Source of the DNA: Rikenella microfusus
GTDB lineage: Bacteria; Bacteroidota; Bacteroidia; Bacteroidales; VadinHA17
Length of the DNA stretch: 57,389 nt
NCBI GenBank assembly: GCA_022736275.1
Contig: DZBJ01000018.1
Location: forward strand, 1-57,389
Reading direction: 5' to 3'
Position numbers and translations under genes: made by a program. The first letter of the stretch is position 1. Each line of letters starts with the position of its first letter. Shown here one piece after another: positions 18,535 to 26,275 of the stretch. Under the pieces are notes generated by a model. The model searched no databases. It saw only the letters and a list, made by a program, of their open reading frames with translations, and was not told where the DNA came from.

Positions 18535-18864
18535 ATGACAACACTTTCACTCATTTATTTACAGGCCGCACCGGCAGGACAGGGAAGTCCGAACATGCTT
18601 ACAGGCCTTCTTCCGCTGCTTCTCGTTTTTGTGGTCTTCTATTTCTTTATGATCAGGCCGCAGATGAAAAAACAGAAGGAACTGAACACCTACCGCAATG
18701 CCATTGCCAAGGGCGATAAGGTCATTACCACAGGTGGCATTTACGGCAAAGTTGTTGACGTCAGCGATAATGTCATCACAATTGAGATTGCCAATGATGT
18801 TAAGATCAGGGTTGACAAGAACGCCATCCTCAAGGATCCAACAGACGTAGGAACCAGGCAATAA
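18535..18864 (+). CDS. yajC: Preprotein translocase subunit YajC
   Basis: Small inner-membrane partner of SecDF that assists Sec-dependent export. The 109-residue product has one membrane helix (GLLPLLLVFVVFYFFMIRPQ) followed at once by the family signature MIRPQMKKQKELNTYRNAIA and the hydrophilic KGDKVITTGGIYGKVVDVSD domain. It is preceded by a 62-base A-rich spacer after the DUF1573 gene, without a terminator. Confidence 0.95.
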   Translation: MTTLSLIYLQAAPAGQGSPNMLTGLLPLLLVFVVFYFFMIRPQMKKQKELNTYRNAIAKGDKVITTGGIYGKVVDVSDNVITIEIANDVKIRVDKNAILKDPTDVGTRQ

Positions 18865-18887
18865 TCCTGCTCAGGCACGATACCATC

Positions 18888-19622
18888 ATGACTGACGAAC
18901 AGAAACGGAAAAGAAAATTTCTCAACAGGGAGCTCCCTGTCTTTGCCTTCTTTCTGCTTCTGTCGTTCGTCTTCTGGTATCTCAACGAGCTTAGCAAGAA
19001 TCTGCAGGGTACAATAAACTATCCTGTCAGATACATTAATCCGCCCAAGGACCGTATAGTGACGGGTGATCTCCCCGATAAGCTCGAGATGGAGCTTCGC
19101 GGCCCCGGCTATTCTATTCTCAAGGTGAAGCTTTCAGGGAGCAGGGCACCGGTGGTAATAGACTTTTCCAGGCTTACTCCCAGGCGGATGCCGGGAGCCA
19201 TGCCTCATTATTACCTTGTAACATCAGGACTGATAAATAATTTCTCAAAGCAGTTGCATGCTGATTTTGAGATTCTGTCAATACATCCCGATACTCTCTT
19301 TTTCGGCTATGACAGGCTGGTTACACGTCGTGTGCGGGTGAGACCCGACTTCAAGGTGGAGCTGCCTGAAGGACGAAAGGTGATAATTGTTCCTGACCCT
19401 GACAGCGTGACAGTTACCGGTCCGGCACACATACTTGATACTCTTGACGCCATTGCCACGAAGCATCGCAGTTTCAAGCGCATGGACGAGAACTTCAAGT
19501 CGAGAGTGCCCCTCGAATATCCCGGCTATCTGCAGACAACGCAGAAAAGGGTTACAGTAGAGGTGACAATCACCGGCAAACCCTCATCATACTTCGGTCT
19601 GAAGCAGGGGAAAGCGAAATAG
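18888..19622 (+). CDS. YbbR-like domain protein
   Basis: The 244-residue protein has one N-terminal membrane helix (LPVFAFFLLLSFVFWYLNEL) and an extracytoplasmic part with YbbR-type repeats (YPVRYINPPKDRIVTGDLPD, LEMELRGPGYSILKVKL, and later PDPDSVTVTGPAHILDTLDA). In Firmicutes, YbbR/CdaR proteins modulate the diadenylate cyclase CdaA. Whether that holds for the yajC-linked Bacteroidota version is unknown, and no cyclase gene is adjacent. It lies 23 bases after yajC and 11 before coaE. Confidence 0.82.
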   Translation: MTDEQKRKRKFLNRELPVFAFFLLLSFVFWYLNELSKNLQGTINYPVRYINPPKDRIVTGDLPDKLEMELRGPGYSILKVKLSGSRAPVVIDFSRLTPRRMPGAMPHYYLVTSGLINNFSKQLHADFEILSIHPDTLFFGYDRLVTRRVRVRPDFKVELPEGRKVIIVPDPDSVTVTGPAHILDTLDAIATKHRSFKRMDENFKSRVPLEYPGYLQTTQKRVTVEVTITGKPSSYFGLKQGKAK

Positions 19623-19633
19623 ACGGTTCATCA

Positions 19634-20233
19634 ATGGTAAGGAGACTCGGCGTCACCGGCGGAATAGGCAGCGGAAAGACAACCGTCTGCAGGATCTTCA
19701 GGGTTCTCGGAGTACCTGTTTTTGTTGCAGATGTGGCAGCCCGACAGATTATGAACAGAGACCCTGCCATCCGTAAGGAGATAAATGCCATAGCCGGTAA
19801 AGATCTGTACAGCACGGATGAACTTGACCGCAAGGAGCTTGCCCGGCTTATCTTTAACAGGCCTGAGCTGCTTCGCCGTGTCAACGCGGTTGTGCATCCT
19901 GCCGTTCTCCGGATGTTTGATGAGTGGGCCGCAAAATCAGAAGCCCCTTATGTAATCATGGAGGCAGCAATACTCTTTGAGGCCCGGGCGGATACACTGG
20001 TTGACAGGGTTGCATCCATATCAGCCCCTGTTGAAGAGCGCATCGCCCGCGTTATGGGCCGTAATGATCTCAGCCGTGAAGAGGTGATGGAGCGGATAAA
20101 CAACCAGATGGAAGATGAGGAGAGAGATGAACAGTCTTATTATGTTATAAATAATGCTGACAATGAGATGATTATACCGGAGATTCTGAAGATCCACAAT
20201 GATATGCTTCGCCTTGCAGAAAAGGACAGATGA
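19634..20233 (+). CDS. coaE: Dephospho-CoA kinase
   Basis: Phosphorylates the 3'-OH of dephospho-CoA, the last step of coenzyme A synthesis. The 199-residue protein has the P-loop [17 protein letters not shown] at its start, [28 protein letters not shown] and the EAAILFEA and [19 protein letters not shown] motifs of the family. Its stop overlaps the djlA-like start by four bases (ATGA at 20230-20233). Confidence 0.95.
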   Translation: MVRRLGVTGGIGSGKTTVCRIFRVLGVPVFVADVAARQIMNRDPAIRKEINAIAGKDLYSTDELDRKELARLIFNRPELLRRVNAVVHPAVLRMFDEWAAKSEAPYVIMEAAILFEARADTLVDRVASISAPVEERIARVMGRNDLSREEVMERINNQMEDEERDEQSYYVINNADNEMIIPEILKIHNDMLRLAEKDR

Positions 20234-20967
20234 TGGGTAAGTTCGGCAAGTGGATAGGAGGGGGACTGGGATTCGTGGTGGGCGGACCTATTGGAGGTCT
20301 GCTGGGTTTCTTTATCGGATCATTTGTTGACGGTACCTCTGTAACATGGCAGCAAACCGGCAGTCAGGGGAGAGCTTACCGCACAACCCCGGGCGACTTC
20401 GGGATGAGTCTCATTGTATTGATCGCCGCAGTGATGAAGGCCGACGGAAAGGTGCTGAGGTCAGAGCTCGACTTTGTAAAGAAGTTCTTCGTCTCACAGT
20501 TCGGGCCCGAAACTGCCGGCGAAGCCCTGCAGATGCTGAAAGAACTCCTGCAGAAGGATATACCCCTGCGCGATGTATGCATGCAGATAAGGGGCAATAT
20601 GGATTATTCCTCAAGACTGCAACTCATTCATATACTGTATAATATCTCTGCCGCAGATCGCCGGTTCGAACAGGTAGAGACCAACGTCATCAAGTCAATA
20701 TCGGACATGCTCGGCATATCTTCAACCGATTATGATTCGATACGGAACATGTTCATACCCGCCACCGATGCAGCTTATAGGATACTTGAGGCTGAGCGGA
20801 CGGCAACAGACGAGGAGCTCAAGGCTGCATACAGAAAGATGGCCCTGAAATATCACCCTGACAAAGTAAGCCACCTGGGTGAAGACTTCCGCAAATCGGC
20901 TGAGGAGAAGTTCAAGGCTGTCAATGAAGCCTGGGAAAAAATCAAGAAAGAACGCAACATAAACTGA
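20230..20967 (+). CDS. djlA: DjlA-like TerB/J-domain co-chaperone
   Basis: Likely DnaK co-chaperone. The 245-residue protein has a glycine-rich membrane-active N-terminus ([20 protein letters not shown]), then a TerB-like helical domain at about 55-175 ([20 protein letters not shown]). It ends with a J-domain at about 180-245 that keeps the HPD triad ([18 protein letters not shown]). This matches the architecture of E. coli DjlA. The start may be either of two adjacent ATG codons, 20230 or 20233. Confidence 0.88.
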   Translation: MMGKFGKWIGGGLGFVVGGPIGGLLGFFIGSFVDGTSVTWQQTGSQGRAYRTTPGDFGMSLIVLIAAVMKADGKVLRSELDFVKKFFVSQFGPETAGEALQMLKELLQKDIPLRDVCMQIRGNMDYSSRLQLIHILYNISAADRRFEQVETNVIKSISDMLGISSTDYDSIRNMFIPATDAAYRILEAERTATDEELKAAYRKMALKYHPDKVSHLGEDFRKSAEEKFKAVNEAWEKIKKERNIN

Positions 20968-21009
20968 TAAATTCTGGTATACATTTGCTAACAATTAACT
21001 TCCATTGAT

Positions 21010-21618
21010 ATGAACCTTAAAGATATTCTGGCAATTGCCGGCGAAGGCACACTCTTCAAGTTTATTGCCCAGGGTAAAAATGCCGTCATAGTTGAGAACC
21101 TTGAAACCGGAAGGCGTTACAGTGCAGGAGCCACAGCCAGGGTAAGTGCTCTTGACGAGATTGCAATATTCACCTCAGGTGAGGATATGCCGCTGGGCAA
21201 GGTGATGGACAAGATCTGGGAGAAGGAGAACGGAGGGGAGACTCTGTCACACCGGCTGCCCGATGCTGAACTCAGGGAATATTTTGCCGGGGTCCTGCCT
21301 GATTATGACCGTGACAGGGTTTACACCTCTGACATTAAAAAGGTCCTGCACTGGTACAACATCCTGCATAAACTGAACCTCCTGGTGAAGGAGGAGGAGA
21401 AATTCATGGAGCCGGAGCCCGGATCCGGTTCAGGCAATGAGACTGCGAGCGGCGAAAAGGGAGCCAGCAAGGCTGCGGCCAAGGGTAAGGCAAAAGGAAA
21501 GGCAGAGTCCCAGGCGAAGGCAAAAGCAAAGACTGAGACCGGGAGTGAGACCGGAGAAAAAATCAGAAAGGCCCAGGCCCCGAAGAGCAGGAAGATCAAA
21601 CCTGCGGACGAAAAGTAG
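21010..21618 (+). CDS. DUF5606 protein with Lys/Ala-rich tail
   Basis: The first ~130 residues match the DUF5606 pattern of Bacteroidota: MNLKDILAIAGEGTLFKFIA, NAVIVENLETGRRYSAG, ALDEIAIFTSGEDMPLGKVM, YDRDRVYTSDIKKVLHWYN and ILHKLNLL. The function is unknown. From residue ~140 on the protein becomes a low-complexity tail of Gly-Ser-Glu then Ala-Lys repeats (AKGKAKGKAESQAKAKAK), probably disordered and nucleic-acid or ribosome compatible. The next gene starts two bases after its stop. Confidence 0.8.
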   Translation: MNLKDILAIAGEGTLFKFIAQGKNAVIVENLETGRRYSAGATARVSALDEIAIFTSGEDMPLGKVMDKIWEKENGGETLSHRLPDAELREYFAGVLPDYDRDRVYTSDIKKVLHWYNILHKLNLLVKEEEKFMEPEPGSGSGNETASGEKGASKAAAKGKAKGKAESQAKAKAKTETGSETGEKIRKAQAPKSRKIKPADEK

Positions 21619-21619
21619 C

Positions 21620-22465
21620 ATGAGAGTCGCTAATTTCGGCGGTGACGAGGTGGTTTACAGTTATGATGAATCACAGATAATCATTTTGCCCGTTCCTTAT
21701 GATGCCACCAGCACCTATATCCGGGGAGCTGACAGGGGTCCTGCCGCAATCCTGGATGCTTCGCCTGCCCTGGAGTTCTATGATATCGAGACAGGCTCCG
21801 AAGTACATAAGAGGGGTATCCACACCCTGCCGCCGCTGGAGGCCGGAGATGACCCGGCAGTGCTCACAGATGCAGTATACAAAGCCGTCTCAGGAATCTT
21901 CGCGGATAAGCGATTCCCCGTTGTCATAGGAGGCAACCATACTGTGAGCATAGGAGCCTTCCGGGCTGCTTCAGAGGCATTTGACAGGCTCACCATTCTT
22001 CAGCTTGACGCACATTCCGATCTTCGTCCCGCGTATGAGGGATCGCATCTTAACCATGCATGCGCCGCAGCGAGGGCACGGGAGCATGCTCCGCTGGTGC
22101 AGGTAGGCATACGAAGCATGGCAGCCGAGGAACTTCCTTATGTTGACAGGGAGAGGATCTTTTACGCTCATGAATTGTGGGCCGATAAATCACTATACGG
22201 AAAGGTCCTGAGCCTGCTGACAGAAAATGTATATATCACGGTTGACCTTGATGTGTTCGATCCATCGGTAATGCCATCGACCGGCACACCTGAACCGGGA
22301 GGCCCTGATTACCATGAGCTGATGGCCTTTCTCCGCAACGTGATGAGAGAGCGGAATGTAGTTGGTTTTGATGTCGTTGAACTGTGCCCCTCCGGGACGA
22401 ACAAAGCCCCTGATTTTATGGCGGCAAAGGTCATTTACCAGATGCTCAGTTACAGATTTTCATAG
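21620..22465 (+). CDS. speB: Agmatinase / arginase-family ureohydrolase
   Basis: Mn-dependent ureohydrolase; agmatinase makes putrescine and urea. The 281-residue protein has the three metal motifs: GGNHTVSIG (the usual GGDHS varied), LDAHSDLR and TVDLDVFDPSVMPSTGTPEP, plus VGFDVVELCPSG near the end. I chose the ATG at 21620 (MRVANFGGDE) because the open frame further upstream is an Arg-rich shadow of the DUF5606 tail. Agmatine as substrate is the most likely reading for this subfamily, but guanidinobutyrate or formiminoglutamate cannot be excluded from sequence. Formiminoglutamate hydrolysis would be notable since hut genes are nearby. Confidence 0.82.
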   Translation: MRVANFGGDEVVYSYDESQIIILPVPYDATSTYIRGADRGPAAILDASPALEFYDIETGSEVHKRGIHTLPPLEAGDDPAVLTDAVYKAVSGIFADKRFPVVIGGNHTVSIGAFRAASEAFDRLTILQLDAHSDLRPAYEGSHLNHACAAARAREHAPLVQVGIRSMAAEELPYVDRERIFYAHELWADKSLYGKVLSLLTENVYITVDLDVFDPSVMPSTGTPEPGGPDYHELMAFLRNVMRERNVVGFDVVELCPSGTNKAPDFMAAKVIYQMLSYRFS

Positions 22466-22475
22466 TGACGGTTCA

Positions 22476-23261
22476 CTAATCCCTGTCAAACTGTTTCGCC
22501 TCCTCCCAGATGATATTCATCTCATCAAGCGTCATGTCACGCAATGAAAGTCCTTTTGCCAGTGTCTGCTTCTCAAGGTAGTTGAACCTGCGGATAAATT
22601 TCCTGTTGGTTTTTTCGAGTGCCGCCTCGGGGTCGATCTCATACAGGCGTGCCGCATTTATAACCGAGAAGAAGAGATCGCCCAGTTCAGCCTCCATATC
22701 AATCTTGCTGCCCGCTGCCACCTCCTTTTTCAGTTCATCAAGCTCCTCGGTCACCTTGTCCCATATCTGTTCGCGTGAATCCCAGTCGAAGCCCACACCC
22801 CTGACCTTCTCCTGGATCCTGTTTGCCTTGACGGTTGCCGGGAGTGAGGCGGGCACACCCGAAAGGACGGGCTTATATTCACTGTGTTCATTCATCTTGA
22901 GTTTCTCCCAATTCTCCTCCACTTCGCGGGCGCCCCTTGTGACGCTTACATCGCCGAACACATGGGGATGCCTGTAGACAAGCTTGGTGTTGATGCTCTC
23001 AAGCACATCGCCCATGTCAAATAATCCCTTCTCCGAGCCTATCTTCGCATAGAAGACGATATGCAGCATCAGGTCGCCCAGTTCCTTGCGGATTGCATCG
23101 TTATCATCCTTCAGGATGGCGTCGGCCAGCTCATAAGTCTCCTCTATCGTCAGTTTTCTCAGTGACTGGTTGGTCTGCTTCTGGTCCCACGGGCATTTCT
23201 CCCTCAGCTCATCCATTATCGAGAGAAGCCTGGAAAATTCACTGATCGTTTTTTCTGTCAT
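22476..23261 (-). CDS. mazG: Nucleoside triphosphate pyrophosphohydrolase MazG
   Basis: House-cleaning enzyme that hydrolyses (d)NTPs to NMPs and pyrophosphate. The 261-residue protein has two MazG domains. The first has CPWDQKQTNQSLRKLTIEET and ELGDLMLHIVFYAKI; the second has EELDELKKEV and EAELGDLFFSVINAARLYEI. Both keep the acidic EExxE / ExxD metal ligands. It converges on the agmatinase-family gene with only 10 bases between stop codons and no visible terminator. Confidence 0.94.
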   Translation of the reverse strand: MTEKTISEFSRLLSIMDELREKCPWDQKQTNQSLRKLTIEETYELADAILKDDNDAIRKELGDLMLHIVFYAKIGSEKGLFDMGDVLESINTKLVYRHPHVFGDVSVTRGAREVEENWEKLKMNEHSEYKPVLSGVPASLPATVKANRIQEKVRGVGFDWDSREQIWDKVTEELDELKKEVAAGSKIDMEAELGDLFFSVINAARLYEIDPEAALEKTNRKFIRRFNYLEKQTLAKGLSLRDMTLDEMNIIWEEAKQFDRD

Positions 23262-23363
23262 CAGAATGTTATTTATATATGTTGGTGTGACGGAACACGC
23301 CTGTTATTGTTTCTGCGGCCTGTGTGCCGGTGTTTTGGTAAACATTGATAATTCATCCGGAGT

Positions 23364-24164
23364 TCAATTCTTAAACAGCCCGTTTCCATCCCGGCCCTCA
23401 TCTCTTGCCTCCACCCGCACCGAATCTCCCGTTTCGACGCCAAACAACTGACAGAGGTTTGCCCCGTTAATGGATACCTCAAGCAGATCAAGCATGTTGA
23501 AGAGGGTGACTATCTCCCCGACAGGCTCATCACAGTAAAGCCTGCTTATCTTTTCGGTGTAGTACTTGTTGCTTTTTATCAGTATCCTGAAGTCTCTGCC
23601 CTCAAAGACCCTTCCAAATATCTCGCGGGTGATATTTGTTATAGCGTTGCCGTATGAGTCAATGAAGATGACGCTGCCGATTACAATATTCCGGTCTATG
23701 GTTGCCCTGAGAGGCACTTTTTCCGCCAGCCCGGAGACCACCTTCCCCAGATCTCCCGGATTCCGGCCGCCGGCGATGGCGGCAGCGGCTTTGACGAACA
23801 GCGTTATCTCGTCGGCCTTATCTGCGTTATCAAGGCTGATTATAAGTTCAGGATCAGAATTCAGTATAAGGTTGAAAATGCCGTTGTCAGCTCCGATAAA
23901 CCAGTGTCCGCGTGCCTTCACGATCAGATGCGGCTGAATGCCGGAGCCTTCACTGCTCACAAAAACAAGGTGGATCGTTCCTTCAGGATAATGGCTGAAA
24001 GTGTTCCTGATGACAAATGCACCATGCATGATATTCAGTGGCGGGATCGCCCCGGCATTATTCACCACAACAGCCCCGGGACAACTTGTTGAAAGTTTTC
24101 CCCTGAGTATCCCTTGAAAGAAATCATCCTCCCTCCACTCGGTTGTCAGCGTGATCAGTGCCAT
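23364..24164 (-). CDS. SAM hydroxide adenosyltransferase (DUF62) family protein
   Basis: Members convert S-adenosylmethionine to adenosine and methionine. The 266-residue product starts MALITLTTEWREDDFFQG and has GAFVIRNTFSHYPEGTIHLV, FIGADNGIFNLIL and IDSYGNAITNITRE, matching the two-domain fold. I start at 24164 because the family begins there; a longer open frame runs into phoH and lacks similarity. The usual TTDFG motif, whose Asp contacts the SAM ribose, reads TTEWR here, so activity is uncertain. A -7 box lies at 24181-24188. Confidence 0.85.
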   Translation of the reverse strand: MALITLTTEWREDDFFQGILRGKLSTSCPGAVVVNNAGAIPPLNIMHGAFVIRNTFSHYPEGTIHLVFVSSEGSGIQPHLIVKARGHWFIGADNGIFNLILNSDPELIISLDNADKADEITLFVKAAAAIAGGRNPGDLGKVVSGLAEKVPLRATIDRNIVIGSVIFIDSYGNAITNITREIFGRVFEGRDFRILIKSNKYYTEKISRLYCDEPVGEIVTLFNMLDLLEVSINGANLCQLFGVETGDSVRVEARDEGRDGNGLFKN

Positions 24165-24180
24165 CCCAAATTTGTTACAG

Positions 24181-24188
24181 CAAAGATA
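24181..24188 (-). promoter_or_regulatory. Putative -7 box of the SAM hydrolase gene
   Basis: The minus strand reads TATCTTTG (TAnnTTTG), 16 bases before the ATG at 24164. A weaker plus-strand TACTTTG at 24210-24216 could serve phoH, making this a compact divergent promoter region. Confidence 0.45.
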
Positions 24189-24229
24189 ATCTTCTGAAAA
24201 AAATAAACTTACTTTGCGGAGAGGCAGAT

Positions 24230-24289
24230 ATGAAAAAAGACCCTGACCGTAAAGTACTGATAAACAGTCGAAAGAAAGAAAGAGGTTAA
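24230..24289 (+). CDS. Possible 19-residue leader peptide ahead of phoH
   Basis: An ATG at 24230, preceded by the purine-rich GGAGAGGCAG, opens a frame of 19 codons (MKKDPDRKVLINSRKKERG) that stops at 24287-24289, 8 bases before the phoH ATG. Eight of nineteen residues are Lys or Arg. It could be a translated leader or a chance frame; there is no homology evidence. Confidence 0.25.
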   Translation: MKKDPDRKVLINSRKKERG

Positions 24290-24297
24290 CAAGGCTG

Positions 24298-25266
24298 ATG
24301 ACAGAGAGAGTGATAATGCTTGACGGGATAGATCCTGTGGTCATGCTGGGACCAAACAACAGGCTGCTTGATCAGATACAGGGTTATTTTCCCAAAGTAA
24401 AGATTATAGCCAGGGGGAATGAGATCAAATGCATCGGGGAGGCGGAAGAGGTATCCCTTTTTGCGGGGAAGATGACAGACCTGATCGAATACTACAGGCA
24501 TTACAACAGGCTCGATGAGGAGGATCTCGGGAGGCTTATGCTCGATGATGACCATATGCGCTCCGCCTCCGGAGGCGAGTTTGAGGATGCACTGGTCTTC
24601 GGTACAGGGGGCAAGCCTGTCAGAGCCCGCACGGTTAATCAACTGCAGCTTGTAAAGGAATATGGAACGAGTGACCTGATCATTGCCGAGGGGCCTGCAG
24701 GGACGGGAAAGACCTATACTGCAATTGCTCTTGCGGTGAGGGCGCTGAAGAACCATGAGGTTAAGAAGATAGTCCTTACAAGACCGGCCGTGGAGGCCGG
24801 GGAGAGACTGGGGTTCCTGCCGGGTGACATGAGAGAGAAGCTTGATCCTTACCTTCAGCCTCTGTATGATGCACTGAATGACATGATCCCTTTCCGCAAG
24901 CTGGAGCAGTGGATAGAAGACGGAACAATACAGATAGCACCGCTGGCTTTCATGAGAGGCCGGACACTTGAGAGCAGTTTTGTTATCCTCGATGAGGCAC
25001 AGAATGCAACAATCAGCCAGCTTAAGATGTTCCTTACACGGATGGGCGCAAGCTCCAAGTTCATTCTCACAGGTGATACCACACAAATTGATCTGCCCCG
25101 GAGAAGTGAATCCGGATTACTGCAGGCAATGAGGTTGCTGACCGGAATTGAGGGAATTGCGGTGATCCGGTTTGATGAACGCGATATCGTAAGGCACAGG
25201 CTCGTGAAACATATCGTAAGAGCTTATGATGAAGAGGAGAAGACCAAAAACGGCGACAATAAATAA
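24298..25266 (+). CDS. phoH: PhoH family ATPase
   Basis: Cytoplasmic P-loop protein related to the helicase core, linked in other bacteria to RNA processing and stress. The 322-residue product has an N-terminal KH-like stretch, then Walker A (AEGPAGTGKTYTAIALAVRA), VLTRPAVEAGERLGFLPGDM, EKLDPYLQPLYDAL, Walker B with FVILDEAQNATISQLKMF, and LTRMGASSKFILTGDTTQID. purC follows 15 bases downstream. A small basic frame precedes it. Confidence 0.95.
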   Translation: MTERVIMLDGIDPVVMLGPNNRLLDQIQGYFPKVKIIARGNEIKCIGEAEEVSLFAGKMTDLIEYYRHYNRLDEEDLGRLMLDDDHMRSASGGEFEDALVFGTGGKPVRARTVNQLQLVKEYGTSDLIIAEGPAGTGKTYTAIALAVRALKNHEVKKIVLTRPAVEAGERLGFLPGDMREKLDPYLQPLYDALNDMIPFRKLEQWIEDGTIQIAPLAFMRGRTLESSFVILDEAQNATISQLKMFLTRMGASSKFILTGDTTQIDLPRRSESGLLQAMRLLTGIEGIAVIRFDERDIVRHRLVKHIVRAYDEEEKTKNGDNK

Positions 25267-25281
25267 CCGATATTAATTACT

Positions 25282-26232
25282 ATGGCACAGGCTATTACCA
25301 GAACAGATTTTAGTTTCCCCGGGCAGAAGGGCATCTACAGGGGCAAAGTCCGCGATGTTTACACTATTGATGACAGGTACCTGTTGATGATAGCTTCTGA
25401 CCGCATCTCGGCGTTCGATGTTGTACTTCCTGAAGGCATACCCTACAAGGGGCAGGTGCTGAATCAGATAGCTGCCATGTTCCTCGATATTGTGCGTGAT
25501 ATCGTACCGACATGGAATATTGCCTCTCCTGACCCCAACGTTACAGTCGGAGTAAGGTGCCAAACCTTTCCCGTGGAGATGATCGTCAGGGGCTACCTTA
25601 CAGGCAGCTCATGGAGACTGTACAAATCAGGCGGCAGGCATATCTGCGGGATACCCCTCCCTGAAGGCATGAGGGAACACCAGCGATTTGAGAAGCCCCT
25701 GATAACGCCGACCACCAAGGCTGAACACGGACTGCACGACGAGGATATTTCACGTGATGAGATTATCAGTACGGGCCTGGTTGATGAGGAAGAATACAGT
25801 ATGCTTGAGGACTACTCCATGAAGCTCTTTATCAGGGGTTCTGAGATAGCGGCCAGGCAAGGCCTGATACTTGTGGACACTAAATATGAGTTCGGGAAAC
25901 ATGACGGCAATATCTGCCTGATTGATGAGATACATACACCCGACAGCTCGAGGTACTTCTACGCCGATGGGTACGAGGAGAGGTTCGCCAGGGGGGAACA
26001 ACAGAGGCAGCTTTCGAAGGAGTTTGTGCGTGAGTGGCTTATGGCTAACGGCTTCCAGGGAAGGAGCGGGGAGATGGTGCCGGAGATGACCAGTGAGTTT
26101 GTGACGGAGATATCCGAACGCTACATCGAACTGTACGAAAAAATTACCGGCAGGGAATTTGTTAAGGCTGATACTGAAGACCCCATCCGGAGAATAGAGA
26201 GGAATATCAGAAGCTTCCTTGCTGAACTTTAG
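25282..26232 (+). CDS. purC: Phosphoribosylaminoimidazole-succinocarboxamide synthase
   Basis: SAICAR synthase of de novo purine synthesis: joins CAIR and aspartate with ATP. The 316-residue product has [40 protein letters not shown], the ATP/CAIR motif [29 protein letters not shown] and the signature [14 protein letters not shown]. Length is in the range of the longer, ~300-residue PurC type. It is probably transcribed with phoH. Confidence 0.96.
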   Translation: MAQAITRTDFSFPGQKGIYRGKVRDVYTIDDRYLLMIASDRISAFDVVLPEGIPYKGQVLNQIAAMFLDIVRDIVPTWNIASPDPNVTVGVRCQTFPVEMIVRGYLTGSSWRLYKSGGRHICGIPLPEGMREHQRFEKPLITPTTKAEHGLHDEDISRDEIISTGLVDEEEYSMLEDYSMKLFIRGSEIAARQGLILVDTKYEFGKHDGNICLIDEIHTPDSSRYFYADGYEERFARGEQQRQLSKEFVREWLMANGFQGRSGEMVPEMTSEFVTEISERYIELYEKITGREFVKADTEDPIRRIERNIRSFLAEL

Positions 26233-26275
26233 CAGAACCGGGAGGGACTGTTTAATATAACTGAATGTCAACTTG

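Noticed and set aside
21437..21619. Arg-rich N-terminal extension of the agmatinase-family frame
   Set aside because: It is the shifted frame of the Lys/Ala-rich DUF5606 tail; family similarity begins at the ATG at 21620.
24165..24359. N-terminal extension of the SAM hydrolase frame
   Set aside because: It overlaps the phoH start, has no family similarity, and the conserved start MALITLTT is at 24164.
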